Shown: piece by piece, positions 9,426 through 23,828 of the stretch
Layout: each line of letters starts with the position of its first letter
Position numbering within the stretch: position 1 is the stretch's first letter
Origin: Amycolatopsis umgeniensis
GTDB lineage: Bacteria; Actinomycetota; Actinomycetes; Mycobacteriales; Pseudonocardiaceae
Direction of reading: 5' to 3'
Assembly: GCF_014205155.1 (NCBI RefSeq)
Contig: NZ_JACHMX010000001.1
Coordinates: 7,998,001 to 8,062,000, forward strand
DNA length: 64,000 nucleotides
Translations under genes and position numbers: made by a program
Notes under the pieces: generated by a model
What the model saw: the letters and a program-made list of their open reading frames with translations, nothing else
What the model was told of the DNA's origin: nothing
Database searches by the model: none

Positions 9426-11120
9426 GTGACCACAGTGAAGACATCGCCCCGACCGGAGGTCATCCGCTTCGGCGGGCGGCCTCACGCCCCCAAAGGCTCT
9501 GTATTCCTCAACGTCGTCCGCACCACCGACCACAAGACGATCGGCCTGCTCTATCTCGGCACCTCGATGCTCTTCTTCCTCGCCGGTGGATTCATGGCGT
9601 TGCTGATGCGCGGCGAACTCGGCAGGCCGGGACTGCAGTTCCTTTCCCAGGAGCAGTACAACCAGCTGTTCACCATGCACGGCACGATCATGCTGCTGCT
9701 GTACGCGACACCGAACTTGTTCGCCTTCGCCAACTACATCCTCCCGTTGCAGATCGGTTCGCCCGACGTCGCTTTCCCCCGGCTGAACGCGTTCTCGTAC
9801 TGGCTGTACCTCTTCGGCGGCACGATGACGCTCGCCTCGTTCGTCACGCCGGGCGGCGCCCCCGACTTCGGCTGGACGGCGTACACCCCGCTTTCGGCCG
9901 CAGCGCACGCGCCGGGAGTGGGCGCCGATCTGTGGATCATGGGGCTGATCGTGTCCGGGCTGGGGACGATCCTCGGCGCGGTCAACATGATCACGACGAT
10001 CCTCTGCCTGCGCGGGCCCGGGATGACCATGTGGCGAATGCCGTTGTTCACCTGGAACATCCTCTTCACCACGATCCTGATCCTCATCGCCTTCCCGATC
10101 CTCACCGCCGCGCTGTTCGCGCTGGAAGCCGACAGACGGCTGGGCGCGCACGTCTTCGACCCGGCCAACGGCGGGGTGATCCTGTGGCAGCACCTGTTCT
10201 GGTTCTTCGGTCATCCCGAGGTCTACATCGTCGCGTTGCCGTATTTCGGCATCGTGACCGAGATCGTGCCGGTGTTCAGCCGGAAACCGTTGTTCGGCTA
10301 CCGGACCATGGTGTTCGCGACGATCGCGATCACCGCGTTGTCGATCGCGGTCTGGGCGCATCACATGTTCGCCACCGGCGCCGTCCTGCTGCCGTTCTTC
10401 TCGGTCATGACTTTCCTCATCGCGGTGCCGACCGGGATCAAGTTCTTCAACTGGATCGGCACGATGTGGAAGGGACAGCTGACCTTCGAGTCGCCGATGC
10501 TGTGGTCGGTCGGGTTCATGGTGACGTTCCTGCTCGGCGGGCTGACCGGGATCATCCTCGCCTCCCCGCCGCTGGACTTCCATGTGCACGACAGCTATTT
10601 CGTGGTCGCGCATTTCCACTACGTGCTGTTCGGCACGATCGTGTTCGCCACCTTCGCCGGGATCTACTTCTGGTTCCCCAAGATGACCGGCCGGATGCTC
10701 GACGAGCGGCTCGCGAAATGGCACTTCTGGACCACGTTCCTCGGCTTCCACACCACTTTCCTCGTCCAGCACTGGCTCGGTGACGAAGGTATGCCGCGCC
10801 GCTACGCCGACTACCTCACCTCGGACGGATTCACCACGCTCAACACGATTTCCACGATCGGTGCGTTCCTGCTGGGTGCTTCGGTGCTGCCGTTCCTCTG
10901 GAACGTCGTTCGCAGCTACCGGTTCGGGGAGGTGGTCGAAGTCGACGACCCGTGGGGACACGGGAACTCCCTGGAATGGGCGACGACCTGTCCGCCTCCC
11001 CGGCACAACTTCCTCGATCTGCCGAGAATCCGGTCCGAACGGCCGGCGTTCGAACTCCACTACCCCCACATGGTCCCGCGGCTGCGCGCCGAGGGGCACT
11101 CGAGCCGACCGAAGGAATGA
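9426..11120 (+). CDS. ctaD: Cytochrome c oxidase subunit I (aa3 type)
   Basis: A 564-residue, 12-helix haem-copper oxidase subunit. The haem/CuB signatures are all present: HGTIMLL (haem a ligand), [10 protein letters not shown] (CuB His with cross-linked Tyr), HHMF (paired CuB His), and [13 protein letters not shown] (haem a3 and a ligands). It is the catalytic subunit of the aerobic terminal oxidase in the cytoplasmic membrane. The GTG at 9426 is preferred because GGGAG lies five bases before it; a GTG at 9411 in the same frame would add five residues. Subunits II and III are not adjacent; actinomycetes commonly have a separate or second ctaD copy. It is followed 10 bp later by a DUF151 gene. 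Confidence 0.95.
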   Translation: MTTVKTSPRPEVIRFGGRPHAPKGSVFLNVVRTTDHKTIGLLYLGTSMLFFLAGGFMALLMRGELGRPGLQFLSQEQYNQLFTMHGTIMLLLYATPNLFAFANYILPLQIGSPDVAFPRLNAFSYWLYLFGGTMTLASFVTPGGAPDFGWTAYTPLSAAAHAPGVGADLWIMGLIVSGLGTILGAVNMITTILCLRGPGMTMWRMPLFTWNILFTTILILIAFPILTAALFALEADRRLGAHVFDPANGGVILWQHLFWFFGHPEVYIVALPYFGIVTEIVPVFSRKPLFGYRTMVFATIAITALSIAVWAHHMFATGAVLLPFFSVMTFLIAVPTGIKFFNWIGTMWKGQLTFESPMLWSVGFMVTFLLGGLTGIILASPPLDFHVHDSYFVVAHFHYVLFGTIVFATFAGIYFWFPKMTGRMLDERLAKWHFWTTFLGFHTTFLVQHWLGDEGMPRRYADYLTSDGFTTLNTISTIGAFLLGASVLPFLWNVVRSYRFGEVVEVDDPWGHGNSLEWATTCPPPRHNFLDLPRIRSERPAFELHYPHMVPRLRAEGHSSRPKE

Positions 11121-11130
11121 GGTACCGCGC

Positions 11131-11682
11131 ATGATCCCGATGGACGTCGAGGGGATGGCAGTGCTGGCTCCGGAAGCGGCACCGGTGATGTTGCTGCGGG
11201 AGCGGGAGGGCGAACGCCGCTGGCTGGCGATCACGATCGGCGGCCCCGAGGCGAGCGCGGTGGCGCTCGCGCAGGAGAAGATCCGGCTGCCCCGCCCCGG
11301 CACGATAGAACTGATCGGCCAGGTGGTCGAGTCCTTCGGGCACCGGGTCACCGGGGTCGAGGTCACCGCGCTGCGCGACGGCATCTTCTTCGCCGACCTG
11401 GTACTCGATTCCGGCATCCGCGTCTCGGCCCGGCCGAGCGACGCGGTCGCGATCGGCTTGCGCGCCGGGGTGGTGATCAAGGTGGCGGACTCGGTACTGG
11501 AAGTCGCTTCGGTGCGGGTCGAGATCGTCGGGTCCGGGCCCGACGCGGAACTGCCGTCGGTGCCGTCGGATCCGGTCGCGCAGGAACGGGAGGTGGAGGA
11601 GTTCCGGGCCGCGCTGGACAAGATCGTGCCCGAGGACTTCGGGGACCTGCCGCCCGAACCGCCCTCCGGCCCGCCGAAGTAG
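11131..11682 (+). CDS. Bifunctional nuclease family protein (DUF151)
   Basis: A 183-residue protein. The core from residue 1 to about 135 is a DUF151/BFN domain (VLLREREGERRWLAITIGG; FFADLVLDSGIRVSARPSDAVAI), as in mycobacterial and plant bifunctional-nuclease-like proteins. The remaining ~45 residues are an acidic, Pro-rich tail. In several actinomycetes the family sits near MerR regulators; here it follows ctaD by 10 bp and could be co-transcribed. Nuclease activity is reported for some members but cannot be assumed. Confidence 0.82.
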   Translation: MIPMDVEGMAVLAPEAAPVMLLREREGERRWLAITIGGPEASAVALAQEKIRLPRPGTIELIGQVVESFGHRVTGVEVTALRDGIFFADLVLDSGIRVSARPSDAVAIGLRAGVVIKVADSVLEVASVRVEIVGSGPDAELPSVPSDPVAQEREVEEFRAALDKIVPEDFGDLPPEPPSGPPK

Positions 11683-11728
11683 TGAAGGCCCCCTTCACCA
11701 CCCTGAGGGTAGGGAAGGAGGCCTTCAC
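11682..11728. terminator. GTGAAGG/CCTTCAC hairpin between convergent genes
   Basis: Immediately after the DUF151 stop: GTGAAGG, a 3-base loop and CCTTCAC; a further GGCCTTCAC at 11720-11728 can pair with GTGAAGGCC at 11682-11690. It lies between two convergent genes, so it probably terminates transcription both ways. It belongs to the dispersed hairpin family described in the findings and shares the core CTGAGGGTAG with the element near 59865. Confidence 0.6.
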
Positions 11729-11742
11729 GGACCTTCGGCAGG

Positions 11743-17229
<5,487 letters not shown>

Positions 17230-17312
17230 CGACTGAGCCTCCCAAGTACGCAGCACAACAGGTGACATCCCGTGCGGGACAGTCCCCTCTACCTGTCATA
17301 CAGCCTGCCTCT

Positions 17313-17324
17313 TACCGGCCGGTA
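17313..17324. promoter_or_regulatory. 12 bp palindrome upstream of the carboxylase
   Basis: TACCGGCCGGTA is a perfect palindrome about 85 bp before the carboxylase start, in its likely promoter region. The shape and length fit a TetR- or GntR-type operator. No cognate regulator is adjacent, so the binding protein is unknown. Confidence 0.35.
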
Positions 17325-17609
17325 CGAGAATGTCGTCGGTGACGCATGCCGAGGGCCGGGTCTTGTAGGAACCCGCCAAAAAGTGTCCTGGAACACCTAG
17401 TCGAGGGGGTGAATGACGTCATGAAGTGGACAATCGAGGGCTGAGGTGCGCGGCCGGGTTCGCGAGGTGTCACCAGGTGTTCACGCCGGTTTCATCGGGG
17501 TCGGAGGGGTGGCGAGCGCTGTCACTGGTTGTCGTGACCGGTGGGCGGGGCTCCTGAGCGTCGGCGGCTGTCGGGTCTCTCTGGTGGTTCTTACGCGAAG
17601 GAGGGGTGG

Positions 17610-18134
17610 CCGTTCTCCGGCAGCGGTGGGGGCGGTGCCGGTTCGTTGGCGGGGGCCGGTCGCGATGGGGATCTGCTCGGGGCTGGAGGCGTGGTCGTTT
17701 TGCGGCGACGGCTCTGAGGGGCGGTGGCACTACGCGGTCTTGCGGTGAAGGCAGCTGTTGTGTGGGTGTTTGGTTGCGGGGGGAGGGGTGGCCGTTTTCC
17801 GGAAACGGGCCGGGGGCGGGCTCGTTGGCCGGGCTTGCCGCGCTGAGGGGATCTGCCCCGGGGCTGGAGGCGTGGCCGTTTTGCGGCGACGGCTCAGAAC
17901 GGTGATGGCTCTTCGCTGTGGCGCTGTGGCGCTGTGGCGCTGTGGCGCTGTGGCGCTGTGGCGCTGTGGCGCTGTGGCGACGGCGACGGCTGCTGGCGGT
18001 GGCGGCTGCTGGTGGCGCGGGTGGCAATGGCCGTTTTCGGCAACGAGTTCGGTTGGCAGCGGCTCGTCGGGAAGGCCCACCGCCACGAGGAGATCTCCCG
18101 ACGCGCGGGAACCATAGCCGTTTCCCGGCAACGG
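17610..18134. repeat. Array of six CCGTTTT-CGG-ACGG palindromes at 85-97 bp spacing
   Basis: Within the 906 bp gap between the carboxylase and the HNH gene, six imperfect palindromes of the form CCGTTTTCCGGAAACGG start at 17610, 17695, 17792, 17876, 18031 and 18118. Intervals are 85, 97, 84, 155 and 87 bp; the long one contains a 66 bp microsatellite, so the underlying period is close to 85-90. Sequence between them is also partly conserved: GGCTGGAGGCGTGG at 17681 and 17862, GAGGGGTGGC at 17601 and 17783 (period about 182). Copies 2, 4 and 6 are followed by GGCTC(A/T)GA; in copy 6 this contains the stop codon of the HNH gene. The rest of the gap (17230-17600) shows no convincing gene. Confidence 0.7.
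17914..17979. repeat. 8 bp microsatellite (GCGCTGTG)n
   Basis: About eight uninterrupted copies of GCGCTGTG, 66 bp in total, inside the palindrome array. The unit length is not a multiple of three and no convincing gene covers it, so it is non-coding. Such perfect short repeats are rare in actinomycete chromosomes and are expected to vary in copy number. Confidence 0.9.
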
Positions 18135-18135
18135 C

Positions 18136-19359
18136 TCAGAAAGGCGGCGGTTCGTCGACCGGGGGTGTTTTCGGGCGAGGTTCGTGCAACGGCGGCGGTG
18201 TGCTGTCGTAGGTCTGTCCGGTCGGGGTGGTGATGGTGAGGGCGCCGTCGGACGTGAGCCGGTAGATCCAGCCGGGTTCATCTTTGAGCCGGTGGTCACG
18301 GCGGCACAGGTCGATCAGATCGTCAGTGTCGGTGTGACCCCCGAACTGCCACGGCACCGAGTGGTCGATATCGCAGGCTTGGGCGGGCCGATGACAGCCC
18401 GGTCTTCGGCATTCGCGGTCCCGGACCCGGACGAACTCGCTTTGCCCGGCTGTCGGCCGGTACCGGTCTCGGCCCAGATCCAGTACCTGTCCCGACAGCG
18501 GGTCGGTGATGATTCGCCGCAGCACCGTGTCCGACCCGGCCGCGATCTCCCGCGCCAACGACGACGGGATGTGACCGTGCCCGGCCAGCTCAGCCGGATC
18601 GTCGTTCGAACCGAGATAGGTGAACAGGTCCATGTAGAGGAACACCTCGGCGCGTTCGGTCTTCCCGCCCTGCCCGCCCAGCAGGAGATCAAGGGCGACG
18701 TCGGCGCGCAGCTGATCCAAGGTGCGGGTCTCCCCGCCGGTTTTCAGCGCCCTCGCTTCACGATCGATCCGGACATGGGCGGCGGTGACCTTCTCGACGG
18801 GGCCGTCCTCGACCTCGATCGACGCCACCCCGGCCTCGCCCTGCCGCACAGTGAGACGACGCCCTTCGCGATGGTGCTCGGTACGCTTGTCGGCGCCCTC
18901 GGGATCCACCGTGTTCGCCGCATGGCTCGCCGCCTTCCGGATCTGCTCGGAATTCTTGTCCGCCAACCGGTCTTCCAGCAACGCATCGGCGGCCAGCGCG
19001 TTCTCGTCCGACAGCCACGCGGTCGCCGCGGCGACCTTCATCGCCCCGAAGCCACTGACCTTCCCTTGGTCCATCAACCCCAGCGTGTGAGGCAGGCGGG
19101 AGGTCAACGCTTCAGCCGTGGCGACCATCGCGCCCGCGTGGTTGTCCACAAGGGACAGTGCAAAAGCGACCTCCTGTGTGACGCTTCGCGCGCCCTCGCG
19201 ATGCCGCGACAACTGGGCGATGGCCCGGAACCGTACCGCCTCCAATCGTGCGATATCAGCCGATACCGCCTGCGCCAGGGCAACGCAGTCCTTGTCGTCC
19301 AGCGTGCGAGGGTCGGGGATTTCCTTGAGGAGAGCCACAAAGGCTTCAGAAGTGTCCAC
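18136..19359 (-). CDS. DUF222/13E12-type HNH endonuclease protein
   Basis: About 407 residues from a GTG at 19359; a start as far up as 19437 is possible and no clear ribosome-binding site decides it. The long N-terminal helical region is DUF222-like, and the C-terminus carries an HNH nuclease motif with paired Cys (CRRPGCHRPAQACDIDHSVPW ... GGHTDTDDLIDLCRRDH). This is the family of the REP13E12 proteins of mycobacteria, abundant, multi-copy and often linked to repeats. Here too a palindromic array starts two bases beyond the stop codon. A DNA-cleaving activity linked to selfish or repeat biology is plausible, but the cellular role is not established. It follows the membrane glycosyltransferase gene in the same direction. 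Confidence 0.85.
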   Translation of the reverse strand: MDTSEAFVALLKEIPDPRTLDDKDCVALAQAVSADIARLEAVRFRAIAQLSRHREGARSVTQEVAFALSLVDNHAGAMVATAEALTSRLPHTLGLMDQGKVSGFGAMKVAAATAWLSDENALAADALLEDRLADKNSEQIRKAASHAANTVDPEGADKRTEHHREGRRLTVRQGEAGVASIEVEDGPVEKVTAAHVRIDREARALKTGGETRTLDQLRADVALDLLLGGQGGKTERAEVFLYMDLFTYLGSNDDPAELAGHGHIPSSLAREIAAGSDTVLRRIITDPLSGQVLDLGRDRYRPTAGQSEFVRVRDRECRRPGCHRPAQACDIDHSVPWQFGGHTDTDDLIDLCRRDHRLKDEPGWIYRLTSDGALTITTPTGQTYDSTPPPLHEPRPKTPPVDEPPPF

Positions 19360-19446
19360 CCGGCGAACATACAACCGGCCACCGACAGTTTCGGATCTCG
19401 CGGGCGCCATGCCGGTCGCCGATTTCCGGCGACGCACAGTGAAACC

Positions 19447-20889
19447 TCAGTAGAAGCGCCGCAGCTCGGGCCACAACGAAGACCACTGCCGAGAAGGCCC
19501 GGTACACAAGGAAATCTTCACTCCCTGCTCCTCGTTCTCCACCCCGAGACCGTTGTCGTGCACCGCCATCTCGCGACAACCGGCGAACCACTCCGGACGA
19601 TGAGGACCCACCACGACGACAGGACCGTAGGAACTGTTCGGAGGCGGTCCCCAGTCCGCAAAGGACATATGCCCCGAGTACACGGCGGGAAGGCCGTAGT
19701 ACTCCAAAGCGCCGGCCTGACCGTAATTCCGCGTGAAGATCACCGCGATCGAGCGTTGCGTCTCGGGGATTTCCGACCAGACCCGAGTGACCGTCGAAGT
19801 CAGCTCGGGCCAGCCCGCCTGCTCGCCTTGCTCCTTGTTCACCGCGAGTACCGGCCCCAGCGCGGAGACCGGCAGCAGGGGCAGCCCGACCAGGAGTGAC
19901 ACGGCCGCGCCCACGACAGCCGGCACGATGGCCATGGCACGGCGCCAGGTCCGGTCGAGCCAGCGCAGGCAGGGTTCCGCGCCGGCGGCCGCGAGCAGCA
20001 GCAGGAACGGGGCCGAGTAGTACGGTTTTCCGCCCAGTAGCAACAAAAGTACGCACAACACCGGATAGGCCACGGCAACCGAGCGGGCCCAGCGTAGCTC
20101 GGGATCACGCCAGAGCCGGAGCGCGCCGGCGACCCACACCGGCACGACGACGGGCGAGAGATAGAGCAGTTGCATCGGCACGAACAGGATCCGGTTCTCC
20201 GCGCCGTCGTCCACGCTGATCCCGTGAGCCACGCTCAGCATCGGGAGGTCGTGGGCCATCTGCCAGACCAGCCCGGGTGAGGCCAGCGCCAGCGCGAGCA
20301 GGAGCCCGACGGGGAGCCAGCCGCTGAAGAGCACCGTCCGCGGGCCGACGGCGAGAACCGCCAACCCGATCGAGGCGACCATCAGCACGACGAGCCACTT
20401 GTTCTCCATCCCGATCCCGATGACGGCGCCGGTCGCGAGCCACCATCGTCCGTCGCCGGTGCGGAGCAGGCGCAGGATCACCAGGCCCAGCGCGCTCCAG
20501 ACCAGTACGTCGACGGTGGTCGTCGACAGCATGTGCCCGTTCACCACGACGAACGCCGCCAGCGCGGTGATCGCGGCGGTGAGGACCTGTGGGCCGCGTC
20601 CTCCGCCGAACTCGCGGGCCACCAGTGCCAGCAGGACCACGGTCGCGGCCGCGCACAACGTGGCGGCCACGCGCATACCGGAGGGTGTGGCGCCGAAGAG
20701 GTCGGTGGAGAGCCTCGCGAGCAAGGGCGTCAGCGGCGGCTGATCGGTATAGCCCCACGCGAGCCGCTTGCCGGCGGCGAGGAAGTACAACTCGTCCCGG
20801 TGGAAGCCGTAGCGTCCTGACACCAGGGTCAGCACCAAGACCTGCGCGGCGACGACCAGACCGACCGGACCCCAAGCGAATCGCTTCAC
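19447..20889 (-). CDS. ArnT/PMT-like membrane glycosyltransferase (family 39)
   Basis: A 480-residue integral membrane protein with about 11-12 hydrophobic helices. The first extracytoplasmic loop carries the acidic pair Asp32-Glu33 in GFHRDELYFLAAG, the signature of GT39/ArnT-type enzymes that use polyprenyl-phosphate sugars, followed by WGYTDQPPLTPLLARL. The C-terminal ~150 residues form a soluble extracellular domain with NYGQAGALEYYGLP. It probably glycosylates a cell-envelope lipid, polymer or protein on the outside of the membrane. It lies between a diguanylate cyclase (24 bp upstream) and the HNH gene, all on the same strand. Confidence 0.82.
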   Translation of the reverse strand: MKRFAWGPVGLVVAAQVLVLTLVSGRYGFHRDELYFLAAGKRLAWGYTDQPPLTPLLARLSTDLFGATPSGMRVAATLCAAATVVLLALVAREFGGGRGPQVLTAAITALAAFVVVNGHMLSTTTVDVLVWSALGLVILRLLRTGDGRWWLATGAVIGIGMENKWLVVLMVASIGLAVLAVGPRTVLFSGWLPVGLLLALALASPGLVWQMAHDLPMLSVAHGISVDDGAENRILFVPMQLLYLSPVVVPVWVAGALRLWRDPELRWARSVAVAYPVLCVLLLLLGGKPYYSAPFLLLLAAAGAEPCLRWLDRTWRRAMAIVPAVVGAAVSLLVGLPLLPVSALGPVLAVNKEQGEQAGWPELTSTVTRVWSEIPETQRSIAVIFTRNYGQAGALEYYGLPAVYSGHMSFADWGPPPNSSYGPVVVVGPHRPEWFAGCREMAVHDNGLGVENEEQGVKISLCTGPSRQWSSLWPELRRFY

Positions 20890-20913
20890 GGCGCCTCCCC
20901 AGACGGGGCAACC

Positions 20914-22212
20914 TTACTGCGTCGGCGGAGCCAGTTCGACCCTGTTGCGGCCACCTTGCTTCGCGCGGTAGAGCGCGCTGTCGGTGGCGACGAGGAGGTC
21001 GTCGACGCTGGTGATGTTGGCTGCCGGGTACAGCGCGCCGCCGATCGACACGGTCAGGTCGGTCAGCACCGTGTCGCGATCGGGCAGCGCGACCGCGACC
21101 ACCGCCACCTGGTGCCGGATGCGTTCGGCCACCTGGCGGAGGGTCTCCTCGCTGTGGACGTCCGGGATGACGATCGCGAACTCCTCGCCGCCCCACCGCC
21201 CGCAGACGTCCTGCTCGCGGATCTCGGCGCGCAGCGCGTCTCCGACGGCGCGCAGGACGAGGTCGCCGTTGGGGTGGCCGTAGGTGTCGTTGATCGTCTT
21301 GAAGTTGTCGAGGTCGAGGAACAGCACGCCGAGTTTGCGGCCCGCGCGTGTCCGGCCCAGATGCTCTTCGGCCAGTTGGCGCCAGCGGCGTTTCGTGACG
21401 AGCCCGGTGGTGGCGTCGGTGTGGGCGTCGCGCCGGTACTGCGTCAGCAGCAGCCCTCGGTGCAGCGCCACCAGCGCGATGACGACCCCGACCAGCACCA
21501 GCGGGTTGGCCTGGACGAGGACGACGGCCGTCACCAGGCCGAGGCCGAGCGCGCCCGCCTCGAGGATCTGGTCGCCGAAGCCGGAGAACAGTTCGCCGAT
21601 CGACTTCGGCGGCGACGAGAGCGCGATCGCGATCATCACCAGCACGGTGTTGATCGCCCAGCGCAGGGCCGCGGCCACGATGATGACGGCGAGGTCGCCC
21701 AGCCCGGCGAGCAACCCCGAGTCGGGCGAGCCGGGGTAGTGGCGCATGCCGAGGCTGAGGACGACGACGGCGGCTTGCGTGCCGCAGAGCACCGTCGCGG
21801 CGGAAAAGATCCACCGATGGGGGAGAACCGGCCGTTGGTGTGGCCAGATCCGCAGCCATGCGATGGTGTAGGTCACCACGACCATCGCGGCGGCGAGCAC
21901 CGGCGGCAGCGCGATGACGGCGGCGACGCTCCAGACCGCCTTGGTGTCGACGTAGGCGACCGACGGGGCCCTGTCGTACTCCCGTTGGCGTTCGATCTGC
22001 CGGGTGCCCTCGATCGCGATGGCCGCGCACAGCGTCAGCACGCCGAACCGCACCAGGTCGGTGCCGGTGACCGGGACCAACCGGGCCGTGGCGGCGGTCG
22101 AGAGGACTGCGATGAGATTCACGACCAGGACGTAGGAACGCACAGGTCGCGGCAGGCTCCACAGGTGCCAGGCCCCGAGCCGTCGCCGCACGCCGCCTAG
22201 TCGTCCGTCCAC
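20914..22212 (-). CDS. Membrane-bound diguanylate cyclase (GGDEF)
   Basis: 432 residues: an N-terminal membrane domain of about 6-7 helices (1-240) and a C-terminal GGDEF domain with LFLDLDNFKTINDTYGH and the active-site loop GRWGGEEF. The allosteric I-site RxxD (REQD) is present five residues before GGEEF, so c-di-GMP feedback inhibition is expected. It makes c-di-GMP from two GTP. Its membrane part shares the segment TDLVRFGV and general layout with the second cyclase at 32217-33731, so the two look like paralogues with the same undefined sensor domain. It is divergent from the micro-ORFs at 22342. Confidence 0.92.
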   Translation of the reverse strand: MDGRLGGVRRRLGAWHLWSLPRPVRSYVLVVNLIAVLSTAATARLVPVTGTDLVRFGVLTLCAAIAIEGTRQIERQREYDRAPSVAYVDTKAVWSVAAVIALPPVLAAAMVVVTYTIAWLRIWPHQRPVLPHRWIFSAATVLCGTQAAVVVLSLGMRHYPGSPDSGLLAGLGDLAVIIVAAALRWAINTVLVMIAIALSSPPKSIGELFSGFGDQILEAGALGLGLVTAVVLVQANPLVLVGVVIALVALHRGLLLTQYRRDAHTDATTGLVTKRRWRQLAEEHLGRTRAGRKLGVLFLDLDNFKTINDTYGHPNGDLVLRAVGDALRAEIREQDVCGRWGGEEFAIVIPDVHSEETLRQVAERIRHQVAVVAVALPDRDTVLTDLTVSIGGALYPAANITSVDDLLVATDSALYRAKQGGRNRVELAPPTQ

Positions 22213-22341
22213 GCACCCTCTTCCGTCGGTGATCTACACCGTAATCGAACCGGGACGGCGACGACCGCGTTGTCTCCGACGATGAGAGGCACGGCCGCTA
22301 AATCCCCCGGACAGCCCAACCGAAACGAGGGAGGTGCACCG

Positions 22342-22362
22342 ATGCAGGACAACAACTGGTGA
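22342..22362 (+). CDS. Micro-ORF encoding the hexapeptide MQDNNW
   Basis: ATG-CAG-GAC-AAC-AAC-TGG-TGA with an almost perfect ribosome-binding site, GAGGGAGGTG at 22327-22336 (7 bases between GGAGG and ATG). A second micro-ORF 64 bp downstream has the same ribosome-binding site and two more copies of the DNNW motif, which argues that the peptides are translated. Function unknown: RiPP or signal-peptide precursor, leader peptide, or ribosome-regulatory ORF are all possible. Confidence 0.5.
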   Translation: MQDNNW

Positions 22363-22405
22363 GTTTTTTGCCGGATAGATCGCCATTTCGAGGGAGGTGA
22401 ACAGC

Positions 22406-22453
22406 ATGCGTGACAACAACTGGACGAGCCGCCGCGACAACAACTGGACGTGA
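22406..22453 (+). CDS. Micro-ORF encoding MRDNNWTSRRDNNWT
   Basis: A 15-codon reading frame behind AGGGAGGTGA (22391-22400; 8 bases from GGAGG to ATG). The peptide is an internal duplication, (M)RDNNWT-SR-RDNNWT, and repeats the core of MQDNNW encoded just upstream. At DNA level the 12-mer GACAACAACTGG occurs three times (22348, 22412, 22436), so a nucleic-acid repeat is the alternative explanation. It sits alone between a divergent diguanylate cyclase and a convergent MFS transporter. No modifying enzyme is adjacent. Confidence 0.5.
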   Translation: MRDNNWTSRRDNNWT

Positions 22454-22466
22454 TGAGCCGATCGCT

Positions 22467-23702
22467 TCAAGAACCGTGTTCACCGACGGATGTCGTCCCG
22501 CCGACCGGATCCCCGTGGCGGGACGACACCGCCCGTGACCAGCCCGCCCCGGCGACGCAGGCGACCACCACGCCCGCGACAGCCGCGACGGTGATCACGG
22601 TCGTCGGCGCGACGATCTGCGCCAGCAGCCCGGCGGCCGCGATCCCCACCGCCTGTGCCGTCCGCAACGCCGCGATCGCGACCCCGATCACCTGACCGCG
22701 ATGGTCCGGCGGCGCGGCGAGGCTGTACTGCGTCTGGGTGATCATGTCGTGCGCGGAGAACGCGCCCGAGATCGTCCACAGCACGACGATCGTGACCAGG
22801 CCCGGCGCCCAGCCGGTCGGGATCAGCACCAGGCTGCTCGCCACCGCGAGCCCGCCCAGCACCCGGACCTGCCGTTCCCGCGGGATCCGGCTCAGCAGGA
22901 TCCCGCCGAGCACCGAGCCGACCGGGTTCGCGGCCAGCAGCCACGGCAGCGCGCCCGCGCCGCCCAGTTCGGCGGCGACAGGGACGGCGAGGCCCTCGGG
23001 CACCACATAGAAACCGCAGCAGCAGGCGATGAGCAGCAGCCACCGCAGCTTGCGGTCGCGGGCGACGAGACGGCAGCCCTCGATCAGCGACGGACGCTTG
23101 TGCCGGCGCGGCGCCGAGGGCGGGTACCGCGAAAGTCCGAAGCGGAGCATGACCGCCGACAGCGCGAACGTCCCCGCGTCGATCAGCAGCGCGCCGGGCA
23201 CGCCGAGGCCGGTGACGACGGCGGCGCCCGCGCCGAAACCCACCACGAGCCCGGCTTGGTACGTGGACGAGATGACGGCCTGACCGACGACCAGCCTGTC
23301 GGGATCGAGCAGATCCGGCAGCATCGCCTGGCGTGCCGCGTAGAACGGCCCGGCCATGAGCTGCACGAGGAACAACAGCGCGGCCGCGGCGGGCAGCGGC
23401 AGCCCGGGCACGGCCATGAGCGCGATCAAGACCGCGCGGCCGACGTCGGTCACCACCATCACGGTGCGTCGCGAGAACCGGTCCGCGACGCCACCGAGCG
23501 CACCACCGAGGAGATCGGGCACGAAGGTCAGCGCGTACGCCGCCGAAGCCCATCCCGCCGACGACGTCCGGTCGAACACCAGCACCGTGAGCGCGACCCT
23601 GGCCAGCTGGTCACCCGCGACCGAGAGCAGATGCGCGAGCCAGATCCGGCGGAACTCGGCGACAGCGAACACGCTGCGGAACGACGCCGCTCGGGCTGGC
23701 AT
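22467..23702 (-). CDS. MFS transporter
   Basis: A 411-residue major facilitator with about 12 membrane helices. It starts with AEFRRIWLAHLLSVAGDQLARVAL, and the loop between helices 2 and 3 has the typical GGVADRFSRRTVMVV (motif A). The DHRGQVIGVAIAALRTAQAVG segment of the C-terminal half is usual in the actinobacterial drug-efflux subgroup. The substrate cannot be inferred. It converges on the DNNW micro-ORFs, ending 13 bp beyond them, so functional linkage (for instance peptide export) is only a speculation from position. Confidence 0.88.
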   Translation of the reverse strand: MPARAASFRSVFAVAEFRRIWLAHLLSVAGDQLARVALTVLVFDRTSSAGWASAAYALTFVPDLLGGALGGVADRFSRRTVMVVTDVGRAVLIALMAVPGLPLPAAAALLFLVQLMAGPFYAARQAMLPDLLDPDRLVVGQAVISSTYQAGLVVGFGAGAAVVTGLGVPGALLIDAGTFALSAVMLRFGLSRYPPSAPRRHKRPSLIEGCRLVARDRKLRWLLLIACCCGFYVVPEGLAVPVAAELGGAGALPWLLAANPVGSVLGGILLSRIPRERQVRVLGGLAVASSLVLIPTGWAPGLVTIVVLWTISGAFSAHDMITQTQYSLAAPPDHRGQVIGVAIAALRTAQAVGIAAAGLLAQIVAPTTVITVAAVAGVVVACVAGAGWSRAVSSRHGDPVGGTTSVGEHGS

Positions 23703-23828
23703 GCGCTTCAGGCTGTCGTGAAGCGGCCACTTTGCGCAACCCCCGAAGAAGTTCGAAAATATCCGCTGCCTTGTCGAACCGCGGGGTATCCGTTCGACGT
23801 GTCAGTAAGAGACGGAACGGAGAATCCG

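Noticed and set aside
17413..17446. A small frame encoding MKWTIEG behind GAGGGGG, with the palindrome ATGACGTCAT
   Set aside because: The spacing between the purine stretch and ATG is long and nothing supports conservation; too weak beside the DNNW frames.
17610..18134. CRISPR array
   Set aside because: Repeats are only 17 bp, imperfect, 85-97 bp apart, and the intervening sequence is itself repeated; no cas genes.
22450..22695. An 81-codon frame continuing after the second DNNW micro-ORF
   Set aside because: It is antisense to the MFS transporter and shows no protein-like pattern.
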